From assembly GCA_019636345.1 (NCBI GenBank), contig JAHBXQ010000001.1, positions 186,001 through 250,000 of the forward strand: a stretch of 64,000 nucleotides of DNA, in the 5' to 3' direction. The DNA is from Pirellulales bacterium. GTDB taxonomy: Bacteria > Planctomycetota > Planctomycetia > Pirellulales > Lacipirellulaceae. The first letter of the stretch is position 1, and each line of letters starts with the position of its first letter. Shown piece by piece: positions 25,490 to 35,416 of this stretch. Made by a program: the position numbers and the translations under genes. A model generated the notes under the pieces. It was not told the DNA's origin. It did no database searches and saw only the letters and a program-made list of their open reading frames with translations.

Positions 25490-27199
25490 TCAGGCGGCCT
25501 CGACGGGTTGCTCGACTTTTTGGCCGAAGACCGCCGTCACGATCACCAGCGCCGCCAACTGCGCGATCAACAGCAGCCACACTGGGGCCCCGAAGCCCGC
25601 GGGTATGGTCCCCAGCCCGATCGCCACGGCCGCCCCGGTCAGGGCGTACGGCATCTGCGTCAGGACGTGGGCGATGTGGTCGCAGCCGCTCGATTGCGAC
25701 GACAGGATCGTCGTGTCGGAAATCGGCGAGCAGTGGTCCCCGAACACGGCCCCGGCCAGCACGCTGCCGACGGTCGCCAACAGCAGCGGGCTGGCGCCGT
25801 CGACAGTCGCCCCCGTAGCGGCCAACAGCGTGTAGCTGAGCGTGACGACCATGGGGGTCAGCATCCCCATCGTGCCGAAGCTGGTTCCCGTGCAGAACGA
25901 CACGACCGCGGCCAGCAGGAACACCGCGGTCGGCAGCAGCTTGGCGGCGAGCGAAAGCTCGCTGGCCCCGTCGGGGTCGTCGGACTCGGCCTTGGCAAGC
26001 AGCCCGGCGAGATAGTCCCCCGTGTACAAGCGGTGGTCCTGGAACTCGTACGTCTCGACGCCGGCGATCTTCGAGGGGACTCCCGCGACCGACTTCACGC
26101 CGGTCATTTTCGACAGCGTCGCTGCGCACCACAGGATGGCGATCGCGGAGAGCACGGCACGGGCGCCCTTGCCGGCGTTTGCGACGATCGCATCGAGCGA
26201 GAGCAGCCGCTGGGTCCAGCAGAGCGTCGCGGCGAGCAAGAGTCCCGCCAGCGCCCCGTACTGCAGCGCAAAGGTCGAATCCGCGGCGCCGAAGACGTCG
26301 CGGAGCGTCGGCTCCGCGGCGCCCGGGTCGGCCTTCGCGGCCAGTCGTTCGCGACCCGTATGGACGAGCAGTGCGAGCACGACCCCCAGCGTCACGACGA
26401 TCGGCAGCACCGCGTTGACGGCCCGCGGCGGCAGTTTCTCGGCGGCAGCGGCGGCCTCGCGATCGTCGTGACCGACGGGCGCCGGGCCGCTGAACTCGCC
26501 CCGCAACGCTTTCCGCTCGGCGGCCAGCATCGGGCCGAACTCGCGGCCGCTGATGGCGATGATCGGGATCAGCGCAAGCGCCGCCAGCACGTAGAATCGG
26601 TAGGGGATGCTCGCCACGAACAGGTCGAACGCCTTCAGGTCGACTCCCCCGAGCGTGTCGATTCCTTCCTGCAGGTACGACAGCTCGATCGCCACCCAGG
26701 TGCTGAGGATCGAGATCCCCGCGACCGGCGCCGCGGTCGAGTCGACTAGGTACGCCAGCTTTTCGCGCGAAATCCGCAGCCGGTCGGTGACCGGGCGCAT
26801 CGTGCTGCCGATGAGCAGGGTGTTGGCGTAGTCGTCGAAGAAGATCGAGAGCCCCAGCCCCCACGACGTGAGCTGCCCGCCGAGTCGGGTCCGCGCCAAC
26901 GGGGTCAGCAGCCGGACGAACCCCCGCATGCCGCCGCTGGCGGTGATCACCCCGATCATGGCGCCCATCAGCACCGTGAAGCTGAACACCCGCAGCCGAT
27001 CGGGCTCGACGAAGGTCGGCCACAGGTGAACCTCGAACAGATCGTAGCCGGCCGCCAGGGGATGCCAGCCCGTGGTGATCAGCGCTCCGACGAAGATCCC
27101 CGCCAACAACGACGGCACGGCCCGGCGAGTGACGATCGCCAACACGATGGCGACGATCGGCGGGGCAAGACTCAGCGCACCGTAGGGATGGGGAGCCAT
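25490..27199 (-). CDS. Na+/H+ antiporter, NhaC-like family
   Basis: A 569-residue inner membrane protein with about 12-13 transmembrane helices. Family signatures are SIFFDDYANTLLIGSTMRPV (about 110), SFGTMGMLTPMVV and FGDHCSPISDTTILSSQ near residue 485. These belong to the NhaC group, which exchanges sodium for protons or carries related solutes. It is one of the longer members, with a soluble loop around 235-260 (EFSGPAPVGHDDREAAAAAE). The ATG at 27199 was preferred to 27214. It lies downstream of gltX on the same strand with a 186-base gap. Confidence 0.88.
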   Translation of the reverse strand: MAPHPYGALSLAPPIVAIVLAIVTRRAVPSLLAGIFVGALITTGWHPLAAGYDLFEVHLWPTFVEPDRLRVFSFTVLMGAMIGVITASGGMRGFVRLLTPLARTRLGGQLTSWGLGLSIFFDDYANTLLIGSTMRPVTDRLRISREKLAYLVDSTAAPVAGISILSTWVAIELSYLQEGIDTLGGVDLKAFDLFVASIPYRFYVLAALALIPIIAISGREFGPMLAAERKALRGEFSGPAPVGHDDREAAAAAEKLPPRAVNAVLPIVVTLGVVLALLVHTGRERLAAKADPGAAEPTLRDVFGAADSTFALQYGALAGLLLAATLCWTQRLLSLDAIVANAGKGARAVLSAIAILWCAATLSKMTGVKSVAGVPSKIAGVETYEFQDHRLYTGDYLAGLLAKAESDDPDGASELSLAAKLLPTAVFLLAAVVSFCTGTSFGTMGMLTPMVVTLSYTLLAATGATVDGASPLLLATVGSVLAGAVFGDHCSPISDTTILSSQSSGCDHIAHVLTQMPYALTGAAVAIGLGTIPAGFGAPVWLLLIAQLAALVIVTAVFGQKVEQPVEAA

Positions 27200-27385
27200 G
27201 GCGTCACTCGGCAAGCAGTGAGGGGGGGCGCCGCACGCGCGAAATGGGACGCGGAGGAACGCGGATCGTTACGGAGCAGGGCAGGGGGGCGGCTCGGGGC
27301 AGTCGGCTTCCGGCTGTCGGCAAGGTGCGTTGAGGGCTATCCAGATCGCGCAGAATTCGATCAGTGCAATTCCGCCGCGTCGACG

Positions 27386-28957
27386 TCAAGTCGTCGCCTC
27401 GCGTTTCGCGGCGCGGCGGATACGGTTGACGGAGCTCTCGCGACCGAGGATCTCGAGCGTCTCGAACATGCCAAAGCCGACCGCTTTGCCCGTCACGGCG
27501 ACGCGCAGAGCGTGGATCAGATCGCCGATCTTCAGCCCCTCGCGCTCCAGGAATTCGCGGAGAAGCGCTTCGAGCGCCGAGGCATCGAACGTCGGCGTCG
27601 CGGCCAGTTCATCGGCGAATTTGGTCAACAGTTCCCGCGCCCCAGGCGCCTCGGCGATTCGTTTCTTGAACGCTTTCTCGTCGAATTCGATTGCGTCGTC
27701 GGCACGGAAGAAGTCGTCGTAATCGAGAACGTCGCCGGCCATTTTCACGCGGTCGCCCGCGGCGGCGAGGATCGCCGACAGCCGCGGCCCGGTCGCACAA
27801 TCCGGGGGAGACGCGACGAGCCCGGCTTTCTGCAAGAACGGCAAGCAGAGCTTCGCTTTCTGCTTGAGCGGAACTTGCTGCATCGCCCGGTCTTGAAACG
27901 CCAGCAGCTTCTGCGGGTCGAAGCTGGCCGGGGCGCGGTTCACGCGCTCCAACGAGAACAGCTCGATCATCTCCGCGCGGCTGAACTCCTCCCGCTCGCC
28001 GTCAAGCGACCAGCCCAACAGCAGCAGGTAGTTGAGCAGCGCGTCGGGCAGAAAGCCGATCTGCTCGTAGAAGTCGACGATCACCGGGTTGAACACGTCC
28101 GCGTCGGGCTTGTGCCCGAGGCGCGAGGCGATTCCTTCGCCGCGAGCCACCAGCGCCGCGAAGTCGCGGTTCTTCAGGTACTTGTCGAGCTTGCGTTTGC
28201 TGAGCTTGTTCTTGCTCCCCGGCTCGGCGACGTAGGGAAGGTGCGCGAACTGCGGCAACGGATAGCCCAGGGCCTGGTAGATGAACGCCTGTCGCGGCGT
28301 GTTGGGAAGGTGCTCCTCGGCCCGGATGACGTGCGAGATCTCCATCGCATGGTCGTCGACGACCGTCGCGAGGTGGTACAGACACGAACCGTCGGCACGC
28401 TGGACGACGTGGTCTTGCTCGGCGGCCCAAGCGAAGCGGACCTCGCCGCGGATCAGGTCGGCCAGCACGAGCTCCCCCTCGCGCGGCATCTTGAGTCGCA
28501 CGACGCCGGCGCGTCCCTCGGCGGCGAATCGCTCGGCGTCGGCCGGCGTCTCTGCGGCCCAGCGGCGACTGTAGACGAACGCGGTCCCTGCGGCTTGGGC
28601 GGCGTCGCGCTCGGCCTGCAGTTCCTCGGGCGTCGCGAAGTCGCGGTACGCGGCGCCGCGGGCAAGGAGCTCGTCGACCGCCGCTTGGTAGAGTTCCCCA
28701 CGCTGCGATTGGTAGTAGGGCCCCGACGGACCGCCGACCTCGGGCCCCTCGTCCCAGTCGAGCCCCAACCAACGGAAGCCGTGCAGGATCGGAGCGAGCG
28801 CCGCGTCGACGTTGCGCTGGGCGTCGGTATCGTCGACCCGCAGCAGGAACTGGCCCCCATGTTTCCGAGCGAAGAGCCAGTTGAACAGCGCCGTGCGAAC
28901 TCCGCCGATGTGGAGGTACCCGGTGGGGCTGGGAGCGAAACGGGTGCGGACGACCAT
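27386..28957 (-). CDS. gltX: glutamyl-tRNA synthetase
   Basis: A 523-residue class I aminoacyl-tRNA synthetase that charges tRNA-Glu. The HIGH-type motif is [20 protein letters not shown] at residues 6-25, and the KMSKS-type loop is KLSKRK near residue 250. The anticodon-binding C-terminal domain is present (about 340-520). Length is normal for discriminating or non-discriminating bacterial GluRS; which type it is cannot be told here. A longer in-frame reading to 29845 exists but is GC-driven, and [13 protein letters not shown] at 28957 is the family start. Confidence 0.95.
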   Translation of the reverse strand: MVVRTRFAPSPTGYLHIGGVRTALFNWLFARKHGGQFLLRVDDTDAQRNVDAALAPILHGFRWLGLDWDEGPEVGGPSGPYYQSQRGELYQAAVDELLARGAAYRDFATPEELQAERDAAQAAGTAFVYSRRWAAETPADAERFAAEGRAGVVRLKMPREGELVLADLIRGEVRFAWAAEQDHVVQRADGSCLYHLATVVDDHAMEISHVIRAEEHLPNTPRQAFIYQALGYPLPQFAHLPYVAEPGSKNKLSKRKLDKYLKNRDFAALVARGEGIASRLGHKPDADVFNPVIVDFYEQIGFLPDALLNYLLLLGWSLDGEREEFSRAEMIELFSLERVNRAPASFDPQKLLAFQDRAMQQVPLKQKAKLCLPFLQKAGLVASPPDCATGPRLSAILAAAGDRVKMAGDVLDYDDFFRADDAIEFDEKAFKKRIAEAPGARELLTKFADELAATPTFDASALEALLREFLEREGLKIGDLIHALRVAVTGKAVGFGMFETLEILGRESSVNRIRRAAKREATT

Positions 28958-29058
28958 CGGCGGGGGGACTCGAACGCGGGGCGGCGGGCCGGAAACAGGG
29001 CGTAGCCTAACACGCGCCACGCCCGGGGGCCAAGTGCCGACCGGACGGCCCGCGGACG

Positions 29059-30171
29059 CTACGCCGCCCTGCGCTGGTCGCGTTGCTGTTGCCGCAGCTT
29101 TTTCTTCTCGGCCTTCGAGAGCTTGCGGCGGGGCATGCCGTCGTCCTCGTCGTCGGAGTCGAGTTCCTCGTCGTCCGCGGGTTCCCAGGCGGCGGAGGCC
29201 GGTTCCTCGCGGCGCGGGGCGGAGGAAATGGCCACGGTCGCGGGCGCGGCGTCCGAGGCGCTTGCGGCCCGCGTTGGTTCGGCCGGCGCGGAACGCTCGG
29301 CGCCAGCCGGCTTCTTGCCCTGCGCGCGACGCTGCGGGCGGCGCTCCACGAATCCTTGCACGTCGAGCAGCACGTATCGGGCGAACGCGAGCATCGCGGC
29401 CAGCAGCAGGGCATGCGCTGCCAGCGGGGCGATCCGGGCGACGGTCTCGGTCCAGACGCCCCAAGCGGCCGGCAGCAGCTCGGCGGCGGCGATGCCCGCG
29501 GTCGTATAGCCGGCGCTTGCCAGGAGCAACAGGGCGGAGCCGCCACGGCACTCGCCCAACTCGGCGAGCATCCGCACGGTCATCCATCCGCCGATCGCCG
29601 CCGCACCGGCCAGCCACCATCCGCAACCGTCGGCCAGCGGCGTCGCTCCGAGCGAGCTGGACAGCACGGCGGCCGCCAAGCGATGGGCGCCGGTCGCCGC
29701 GATCAGGCTCACGGCGAGCGCGGCGTAGGAGGCGCGCTGCCAAATGCGATACCGACCGCGCTTGTCGTCGACGCGGTGTCGCCGCAACGAGAACACGAAC
29801 CGAGCGGCCAGAGCGACGGCCAGCAGGCAGAGGGCGCTCGTCCAACCGAGCAATCCGTCGGCTGCGGCGTGGGTTGCCGCGGCAGCAGCGCCGGGAATCG
29901 CCTGGGCGATCGCCTCGGCTTGTCGGTGGAGCAGTTCGCCGATCGTCGCAACGAGCCCGACGCCGACAACGGCGAGGACGACGACTCGTTTGCGGCGGGG
30001 GATGAAGTCGGACGCCAACGGGTGGTTCTCGACCCGAGCGGCTTCGCCGTATCGGGGCGCCTCGCCGGGGCTGGCTTCATCGCGCACCGCGATGCCGAGG
30101 CTGGAGCCGTAGCGCATTTCGTCGCTCAGGACCCGCCGCCGCCGACTGCCGCGTGCGTTGCCAGCACTCAT
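29059..30171 (-). CDS. multi-pass membrane protein of unknown function
   Basis: A 370-residue protein. An N-terminal basic, soluble part (about 1-60) is followed by about six transmembrane helices (from [20 protein letters not shown] to [17 protein letters not shown]). A long disordered tail rich in Ala, Glu and Asp then ends in a very basic [19 protein letters not shown]. The acidic [11 protein letters not shown] stretch next to the basic end is striking. I do not recognise the family. It is upstream of gltX on the same strand with a 101-base gap. Confidence 0.65.
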   Translation of the reverse strand: MSAGNARGSRRRRVLSDEMRYGSSLGIAVRDEASPGEAPRYGEAARVENHPLASDFIPRRKRVVVLAVVGVGLVATIGELLHRQAEAIAQAIPGAAAAATHAAADGLLGWTSALCLLAVALAARFVFSLRRHRVDDKRGRYRIWQRASYAALAVSLIAATGAHRLAAAVLSSSLGATPLADGCGWWLAGAAAIGGWMTVRMLAELGECRGGSALLLLASAGYTTAGIAAAELLPAAWGVWTETVARIAPLAAHALLLAAMLAFARYVLLDVQGFVERRPQRRAQGKKPAGAERSAPAEPTRAASASDAAPATVAISSAPRREEPASAAWEPADDEELDSDDEDDGMPRRKLSKAEKKKLRQQQRDQRRAA

Positions 30172-30405
30172 GTCTTGTTCCGCCGCCCTGCGGTTCGCTC
30201 GATTCGATCGTCGCTACGCCGGCCGTCCGTGGCCGCGCGCTTTGGTACCGTGTCCATCGGCATTCGGGCCGTCGGAATCGGCGCCGACGTGCGGCAGAAC
30301 CGTTGGGGCAAACAGGGGCGAGTTTGCGGGCGAAGAAGCGAACACGTAGCGGCGGGGAGCTCGCTCGGCCCATCCCAGCCGCTCGACGCATGCGCCAGCA
30401 AAGCG

Positions 30406-31530
30406 CTAGGCGTCGCCGAGGCACGTCCCTAATCGTCGGGCGGTCTGCACCCAGGGATGGTCGGGGGTGACCAGCTTCTTCTTCCCGGCGACCTCGGCCA
30501 GGGGGACCGGCACGGCCGCGTCGCCGCGGGCCGCAACCATGACGCCGAATTGCTTCTCGGCCAAAAGTTCGGCGCAGCGGGCGCCGAGCCGCGAGGCGAG
30601 AACCCGGTCGGCCGCCGAGGGGGTTCCCCCGCGTTGCAGGTGCCCCAAAATGGTCAGTCGCGACTCGAGCCCGGTAAGCTGCTCCAACTGCTGCGTGAGC
30701 CGCACCGTGTGGTCGACGTGCCGCTGGTGGAAGGCGTCGAGATCGTCGCTCGCCTGTTTCTTGTCTTCCTTGGTTTCGGCGCTCTCTTTGGCGGCGACCA
30801 GCTTAGCGACCGTCGCAGCTTCTTCGACGGTCATCACCCCCTCGGCGACTGCGACGATGCTGAACCGTTTTCCCTTGCGGGCGCGGTTCTTGATCGCGTT
30901 GGCGACGGCCTCGACGCTGTAGGGCATCTCGGGAAGGAGGATGACGTCGGCCCCCCCGGCGATCCCGGCCCCTAGGGCGAGCCACCCGGCGCGGTGGCCC
31001 ATGGTCTCCAGCACGATCACCCGATCGTGGCTCGTGGCGGTGGAGTGGAGTCGATCGATCGCTTGCGTGGCGATCTCCAGGGCCGTGTCGAACCCAAACG
31101 AGACGTCGGTTCCGGCGATGTCGTTGTCGATCGTCTTGGGGAGCGTCACGACGTTGAGGCCGGCTTGCAGCATCCGCAGGGCGTTCTTCTGCGTCCCCCC
31201 GCCGCCGATGCACACCACCGCGTCGAGCCCGTGGCGGCGATACGTGTCGACCGCTGCGTCGGTCATGTCGACCAGTTTGCCGCCGATTGGCATCTTATGG
31301 GGTTTGTCGCGGCTCGTGCCGAGGATCGTGCCGCCATCGGTGAGGATGCCCGACAGGATGCTGTCGTCGACTGTGATCGAGCGATCCTGGACCAACCCGC
31401 GGAAACCGTCGCGAAAGCCGATCAGCTCCATCCCTAGCGTGTCGATCCCCGCCTTGCCGACGCCGCGAATTGCCGCGTTGAGCCCCGGACAGTCGCCCCC
31501 GCTGGTGAGGATGCCGATGTATTGGGTCAC
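30406..31530 (-). CDS. pfkA: 6-phosphofructokinase (group III-like)
   Basis: A 374-residue enzyme that phosphorylates fructose 6-phosphate in glycolysis. [17 protein letters not shown] is the start of the fold, and [13 protein letters not shown] carries the catalytic aspartates. Where ATP enzymes have GGDGS, this one has [10 protein letters not shown]: the Gly that favours ATP over pyrophosphate is kept, while the metal-binding Asp is replaced by Gly. The Lys of PKTIDND is typical of group III enzymes. I infer ATP dependence, but pyrophosphate use is not excluded. The GTG at 31530 starts right at the fold; the ATG at 31683 would add 51 residues of low-quality sequence. Confidence 0.88.
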   Translation of the reverse strand: MTQYIGILTSGGDCPGLNAAIRGVGKAGIDTLGMELIGFRDGFRGLVQDRSITVDDSILSGILTDGGTILGTSRDKPHKMPIGGKLVDMTDAAVDTYRRHGLDAVVCIGGGGTQKNALRMLQAGLNVVTLPKTIDNDIAGTDVSFGFDTALEIATQAIDRLHSTATSHDRVIVLETMGHRAGWLALGAGIAGGADVILLPEMPYSVEAVANAIKNRARKGKRFSIVAVAEGVMTVEEAATVAKLVAAKESAETKEDKKQASDDLDAFHQRHVDHTVRLTQQLEQLTGLESRLTILGHLQRGGTPSAADRVLASRLGARCAELLAEKQFGVMVAARGDAAVPVPLAEVAGKKKLVTPDHPWVQTARRLGTCLGDA

Positions 31531-31736
31531 GTCGTCGGTCCCGCGGGAGGCGCTCGGAGCCGCGTCGGAACGAGCGGCGACGACTCCATTGTGATCCCAC
31601 GGGGGGCGAGAAACAACCAGCGGCGAGAACGCAATCGCGCGGTGCGACTCGCGGGGCGAAGGCAATTCGCCGTGCTGAGACACGTAGCGCGAACGGATCG
31701 CTTGCGACGACGGTCCGACCGAGCGGCGAGGGGCCG

Positions 31737-32405
31737 CTATCGCATCGCCAACTCGCGATTCGCCGTCGCGTCGCCGGCTGCGGTCAGCTCGCGGAGGAGC
31801 CGCAGCGTGCGGACCGCCGCCACGCGGTCGCGGAAATCAATCGCTTCGTTCGCCGCGACGCGGTTCTCAAGCACCCCCAATTCCGTCGCCAGGGCCGAGC
31901 GGTACGCGGCGTCGAACGCATTGCCGTTGGGGTTCCAGTGCTGAACGATCGACTCGATCATCGTCATCGACGCGGCGTACTCGGGCCGGCGCAGCGCTTC
32001 GGGCCAGACGGGCATGCCGTCCCGGATGTCCCGGGCCAAGTTACGGGCCTCGGCGTACCGCTGTCGGGATTCCTCGGCCGTGCGGGCCCGACGCGCTTCG
32101 GCCCGAGCGAGCACCGCTTGGGCCCGGCTCTCGATCGTCTGCTGCCGCCACTCGGCCGCTTCGTAATACAAGGCCTCGCGAGCGCGGGCGACTTCGACCC
32201 AGGTCTTTGCCGCGTCGGCTTCGTCCTTGAGGAACTGTCCGCGGGCGTACACTAACTCAGACGCCCCCGAGTAGGCGTCCCCGAGCACCGTGCCGTGGCG
32301 GAAGCCGTAGCCGTATCGATAGCCCCACCCGTATTGGGCGGCCGCAGGGCCCGCCATAACGGCAACGAGCAAACTGCCGACAACAAATGAGGAAGTGGCG
32401 TTCAT
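31737..32405 (-). CDS. exported protein of unknown function
   Basis: A 222-residue protein with a signal peptide ending at GPAAA (about residue 23), followed by a Gly/Tyr-rich piece ([14 protein letters not shown]). The rest is mostly helical with many Ala, Arg and Glu residues (about 55-140, probable coiled coil). I recall similar proteins in planctomycetes without known function. The start at 32405 was chosen by the signal peptide. It lies upstream of pfkA on the same strand. Confidence 0.65.
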   Translation of the reverse strand: MNATSSFVVGSLLVAVMAGPAAAQYGWGYRYGYGFRHGTVLGDAYSGASELVYARGQFLKDEADAAKTWVEVARAREALYYEAAEWRQQTIESRAQAVLARAEARRARTAEESRQRYAEARNLARDIRDGMPVWPEALRRPEYAASMTMIESIVQHWNPNGNAFDAAYRSALATELGVLENRVAANEAIDFRDRVAAVRTLRLLRELTAAGDATANRELAMR

Positions 32406-32836
32406 GGCAATGTCCCCGTCGGTCAATGACGTTGGCGACCGAGGCCGCGAGTTCAAGCAGGCTATTCCTATATTCTAGGAGCAACCCCGGCGCCAAACGG
32501 CGCGCCGCATTCTGCAACACTTGCCTAACCGCTCCCAGGGACGCGACTTGCGGCAAACCCGCGTGCTTGCATCCCGGATTAGGCATGTGACAGGGTCGCA
32601 CTGCGCCATCCGACCGATGGCGCTTCGGCTCAGCTTGAGAGTGCGGCGCGGTGCGGAGGTCGAGCCGCAGATTTGCCGTAGAGTGCGCAAAGTTCGTAGA
32701 GTCGCGGGGCAAGTCTCTCAGGCGTCGACGTCGGCGATTCGACAGATCGCATGGTTCCGGCTACGATCGGCTCACGTCGGTTAGTCAGCGGGACTGGACC
32801 GACCGATTCTTACGCCGCAAACGGAGAAGCGCCGCC
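32406..32836. other. 431-base divergent intergenic region
   Basis: The region separates the exported-protein gene from the DinB gene. An AT-rich patch at 32461-32480 holds TAGAAT on the minus strand as a possible -10 for the exported protein, without a clear -35. I see nothing else. Confidence 0.4.
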
Positions 32837-33328
32837 TTGGACGCCCACGCCGCGATCAACAATGCCGCCGCCATGAGCATGTTCGTCCTCACGAGGTACT
32901 TGGAGGATCTCTCCGACGCCGATCTGATGCGTCGCCCCGGGCCGGGATGCAATCACCTGGCATGGCAGTTGGGGCACCTGATCAGTTCCGAGGTCGGGTT
33001 GCTCGAGTCGGTCGCCCCTGGCGCCGCGATCGAGTTGCCTGCGGGGTTTGCCGCGGCCCACAGCCCGGAGACAGCGGGGAGCGACGAGGCGAGCAAGTTT
33101 CACACGAAAGGGGAGTATCTCGACCTGTTCGGCAAGGCCCGCGGCGCGACGGCCGCCGCGCTGGCCAAACTCAGTCCGACCGATCTCGATGCCCCCGGGC
33201 CCGAGCGGTTTCGGGAGTTTTTCCCAACGGTGGGCGACGTTTTTCTCTTGCTCGCCAACCACCCGCTAATGCACGCCGGCCAGTTCGTCCCCGTCCGGCG
33301 AGCGCTGGGCAAGCCGGTGACGATCTGA
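32837..33328 (+). CDS. DinB-like domain protein
   Basis: A 163-residue four-helix-bundle protein of the DinB/YfiT group, which bind metal through a His triad and include thiol-dependent transferases. NHLAWQLGHLI (about residue 36) supplies a His and HPLMHAGQFVPVRRALGKP (about 140) supplies others. The start is judged to be TTG at 32837, because GGAGA lies nine bases upstream and family proteins need the helix before the first ATG (MSMFVLTRYLEDL). Cofactor and substrate are unknown. Confidence 0.8.
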   Translation: MDAHAAINNAAAMSMFVLTRYLEDLSDADLMRRPGPGCNHLAWQLGHLISSEVGLLESVAPGAAIELPAGFAAAHSPETAGSDEASKFHTKGEYLDLFGKARGATAAALAKLSPTDLDAPGPERFREFFPTVGDVFLLLANHPLMHAGQFVPVRRALGKPVTI

Positions 33329-33431
33329 GGGAGGACGACACGACGATAGGACAAGCTGAGCCATTGTCCCGCAGTCCTGTTCGTCCCAAGGTCCGATAGT
33401 CCCATCTTCCCTCGCCGCGAGGTCGGACTAA

Positions 33432-34412
33432 TCAGCCGACCTTCTTCCCCACGAGCGCCAGCGAAATGCGGGCGGCAATCGGGTCGACGAAGCGGCGGAC
33501 AGTCGTCGGCTGCAAGAAGCTGAGATTGGCGATGATCATCGCCGTGCCGAAGGTGATCATCCCCATGAACAAGGCGATCCCGCCGTGGACGCACAACGCC
33601 ATGCCCAGCACGATCGGGCGCGTGAAGCGGTTCCAGACAAGGCAGCAGTACAGGATTTCCCAAAACACCGTCGCATGCGTCAGCAGCGCGGTCAGCTTCG
33701 GCCAGTCGGCCGTCCACAGCAAGCTGAACGAGCGGTATTCGGTGATTGCCGCGGCCCACCAAAGCGCGGTCCCCAATTGCCAAGTCTGGCCGTCGAGCTT
33801 CGGCAGACCCGAGAACAGGTAGAAGATGCAGAGGTGAACTTGCAGCAGGCGCATGGCTAGGTTGGCCCCGACGCTCTCCGCAGGTTCGCCGGAGTCGCCC
33901 CGGCGGAGTCGCCACAACCGGTCGAGCGAATACCGAGCGCCGCACGGCCCGAGAACCAAGTACATGGCGAGCATGCAGTTGACTTTGTCGAGCCCGAAGA
34001 ACGCCCCCGGCGTCACGCGATGGGCGTAGCTGATCGCCAGCGGCAGCGCGAGCAGCGCTGCGATGCGGGAGAAGAACCCTGCCGCAAGCGCCGCAAACAC
34101 GAGCAGCGCAAGCACGTGCACGGTCCACAAGAGCCACGTCGACTCGATCCAAAAGAAGACGCTCCACACCGACCACGGGGCGGGGAAGTCTCCGTCGGAC
34201 GCGTGCATCAGCCACACGGGGACGTATCCCTCGGGGCCGATGAAGCCGCTCAGGTCGAGCGACCAGATCAGGTGAGTGTAAAACAGCATCCCCCCGGCGA
34301 GCAGACGGATGAGCGACAGCGTGGCCGGGTCGGTCGGCGAGAACCAGAACGTATTCCACGCGCCCCAGGCGTCGGCAAGATAGGCGCGGAGCGCAGCGAC
34401 GAGGCTCTTCAT
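33432..34412 (-). CDS. HTTM-domain membrane protein
   Basis: A 326-residue membrane protein with about eight helices. WNTFWFSPTDPATLSLIRLL, SLDLSGFIGPEGYVP and FYLFSGLPKLDGQTWQ are typical of the HTTM (horizontally transferred transmembrane) domain, related to vitamin-K-dependent gamma-carboxylase. Bacterial members have no proven activity. The ATG at 34412 overlaps the stop of the upstream gene (ATGA), so the two are co-translated and probably work together. Confidence 0.85.
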   Translation of the reverse strand: MKSLVAALRAYLADAWGAWNTFWFSPTDPATLSLIRLLAGGMLFYTHLIWSLDLSGFIGPEGYVPVWLMHASDGDFPAPWSVWSVFFWIESTWLLWTVHVLALLVFAALAAGFFSRIAALLALPLAISYAHRVTPGAFFGLDKVNCMLAMYLVLGPCGARYSLDRLWRLRRGDSGEPAESVGANLAMRLLQVHLCIFYLFSGLPKLDGQTWQLGTALWWAAAITEYRSFSLLWTADWPKLTALLTHATVFWEILYCCLVWNRFTRPIVLGMALCVHGGIALFMGMITFGTAMIIANLSFLQPTTVRRFVDPIAARISLALVGKKVG

Positions 34413-35221
34413 CGGGTCACCCCCGGGATTGGCGTGCCGGGGGCGGGGATGGACTCGTCGCGGGTCGGCCGCCGGGGGCCGGCCCCCTTGCGATGCGTGA
34501 GCGTGCCGACCGTTTGATAGGTCGAGGGATCGTCGGTGCGCATTCCGTCGAGCACCTGCTGCGGCGTGAGCAGGCGGTGGATCCGCAGCGTCATCCGCAC
34601 CGACGAACCGCCGTGCTGCGCGAGCAGGTACTCGCCGGCGGTGTCCTCGGTCCCCTCGAGATCGTGATCGGGCGTCTGAGTCTGTTCGACCAGCATCATG
34701 TGACGGTGATAGAACAGCCGTGGCCACTGATCGCGCAGATCGGGCAGACGCCCCTTGGCGATCGTCTCGCCGCGGTCGTCAAGGACTTCGTAATCGACGA
34801 CGTGCGCCACGGTGGGATTCGGCGAGAAGAATTCGTAGCCGTTGTTGATGTAGAGCAGATTGGCGTAGTGGCGGAAGAACCAAGCCAGCGCGTCGAGCAG
34901 CGGCGGGCGCTGGACCTCGACGCCGACTTCATTCCAACGATTCGGCGGCAATTCATTCCCGCGGGCGTCGCGCGCCATCTCGCCCGGGGGGAGCGCGGGG
35001 GTCGCCTTAAAGGGGGACGCGACCCACAAGAACCACGGCGGCACGAACACCGCCGCCAGATGGAACAGGATGGCCGCGGTCAAGAGCATGCGCAATCCCG
35101 GGCCCCACGGCATGCGCGGATCGCGCGAGCCCTTTTCGCGCGGGGGCTTGCGCGGCTTCTCGCCGGCTTGGGGGCCGGGCTGCGAGCCGGCGGGGCGATC
35201 GGGCTGCGGTTGTTTCGCCAT
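34409..35221 (-). CDS. single-pass membrane protein, partner of the HTTM protein
   Basis: A 270-residue protein. The first 40 residues are rich in Pro, Gly and basic residues. A transmembrane helix follows at about 45-65 (LLTAAILFHLAAVFVPPWF), then an outer domain with NNGYEFFSPNPTVAHVVDYEV and HLRIH-like strands. I recall a similar pairing with HTTM genes in planctomycetes. The ATG at 35221 is preferred over 35347, which would add a poor sequence across the terminator region. It overlaps the HTTM start by four bases. Confidence 0.7.
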   Translation of the reverse strand: MAKQPQPDRPAGSQPGPQAGEKPRKPPREKGSRDPRMPWGPGLRMLLTAAILFHLAAVFVPPWFLWVASPFKATPALPPGEMARDARGNELPPNRWNEVGVEVQRPPLLDALAWFFRHYANLLYINNGYEFFSPNPTVAHVVDYEVLDDRGETIAKGRLPDLRDQWPRLFYHRHMMLVEQTQTPDHDLEGTEDTAGEYLLAQHGGSSVRMTLRIHRLLTPQQVLDGMRTDDPSTYQTVGTLTHRKGAGPRRPTRDESIPAPGTPIPGVTR

Positions 35222-35325
35222 CGTGGCTGCACGCGAAGAACCAAAGGGGACGCCCCCGGTCGTCGCGCAAGCCGCTCGCACGATTCCCACGCCCGGATGC
35301 CGCCGCCAGAGTCCCCTAAGCAAAC

Positions 35326-35362
35326 GAAAAACCCCCGCATCGGTCAACGCCGATACGGGGGT
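35326..35362 (-). terminator. rho-independent terminator of the TIGR03000 gene
   Basis: On the minus strand ACCCCCGTATCGG pairs with CCGATGCGGGGGT (one mismatch) around a six-base loop and is followed by a T-run. It lies 55 bases past the stop of the gene at 35417. Confidence 0.85.
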
Positions 35363-35416
35363 CAGTGGGTTTCACGAAGATTTTGACCTAGCCGTCCAGG
35401 TCGGATTCCAGGGGCC

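Noticed and set aside
27562-27571. GAAGCGCTTC, similar to the core of the LacI-type operator
   Set aside because: It lies inside gltX coding sequence and lacks the outer TG and CA of the operator.
30406-31683. Longer pfkA reading from ATG 31683
   Set aside because: It would add 51 residues of low-complexity sequence before the conserved fold; the GTG at 31530 is directly at the fold.
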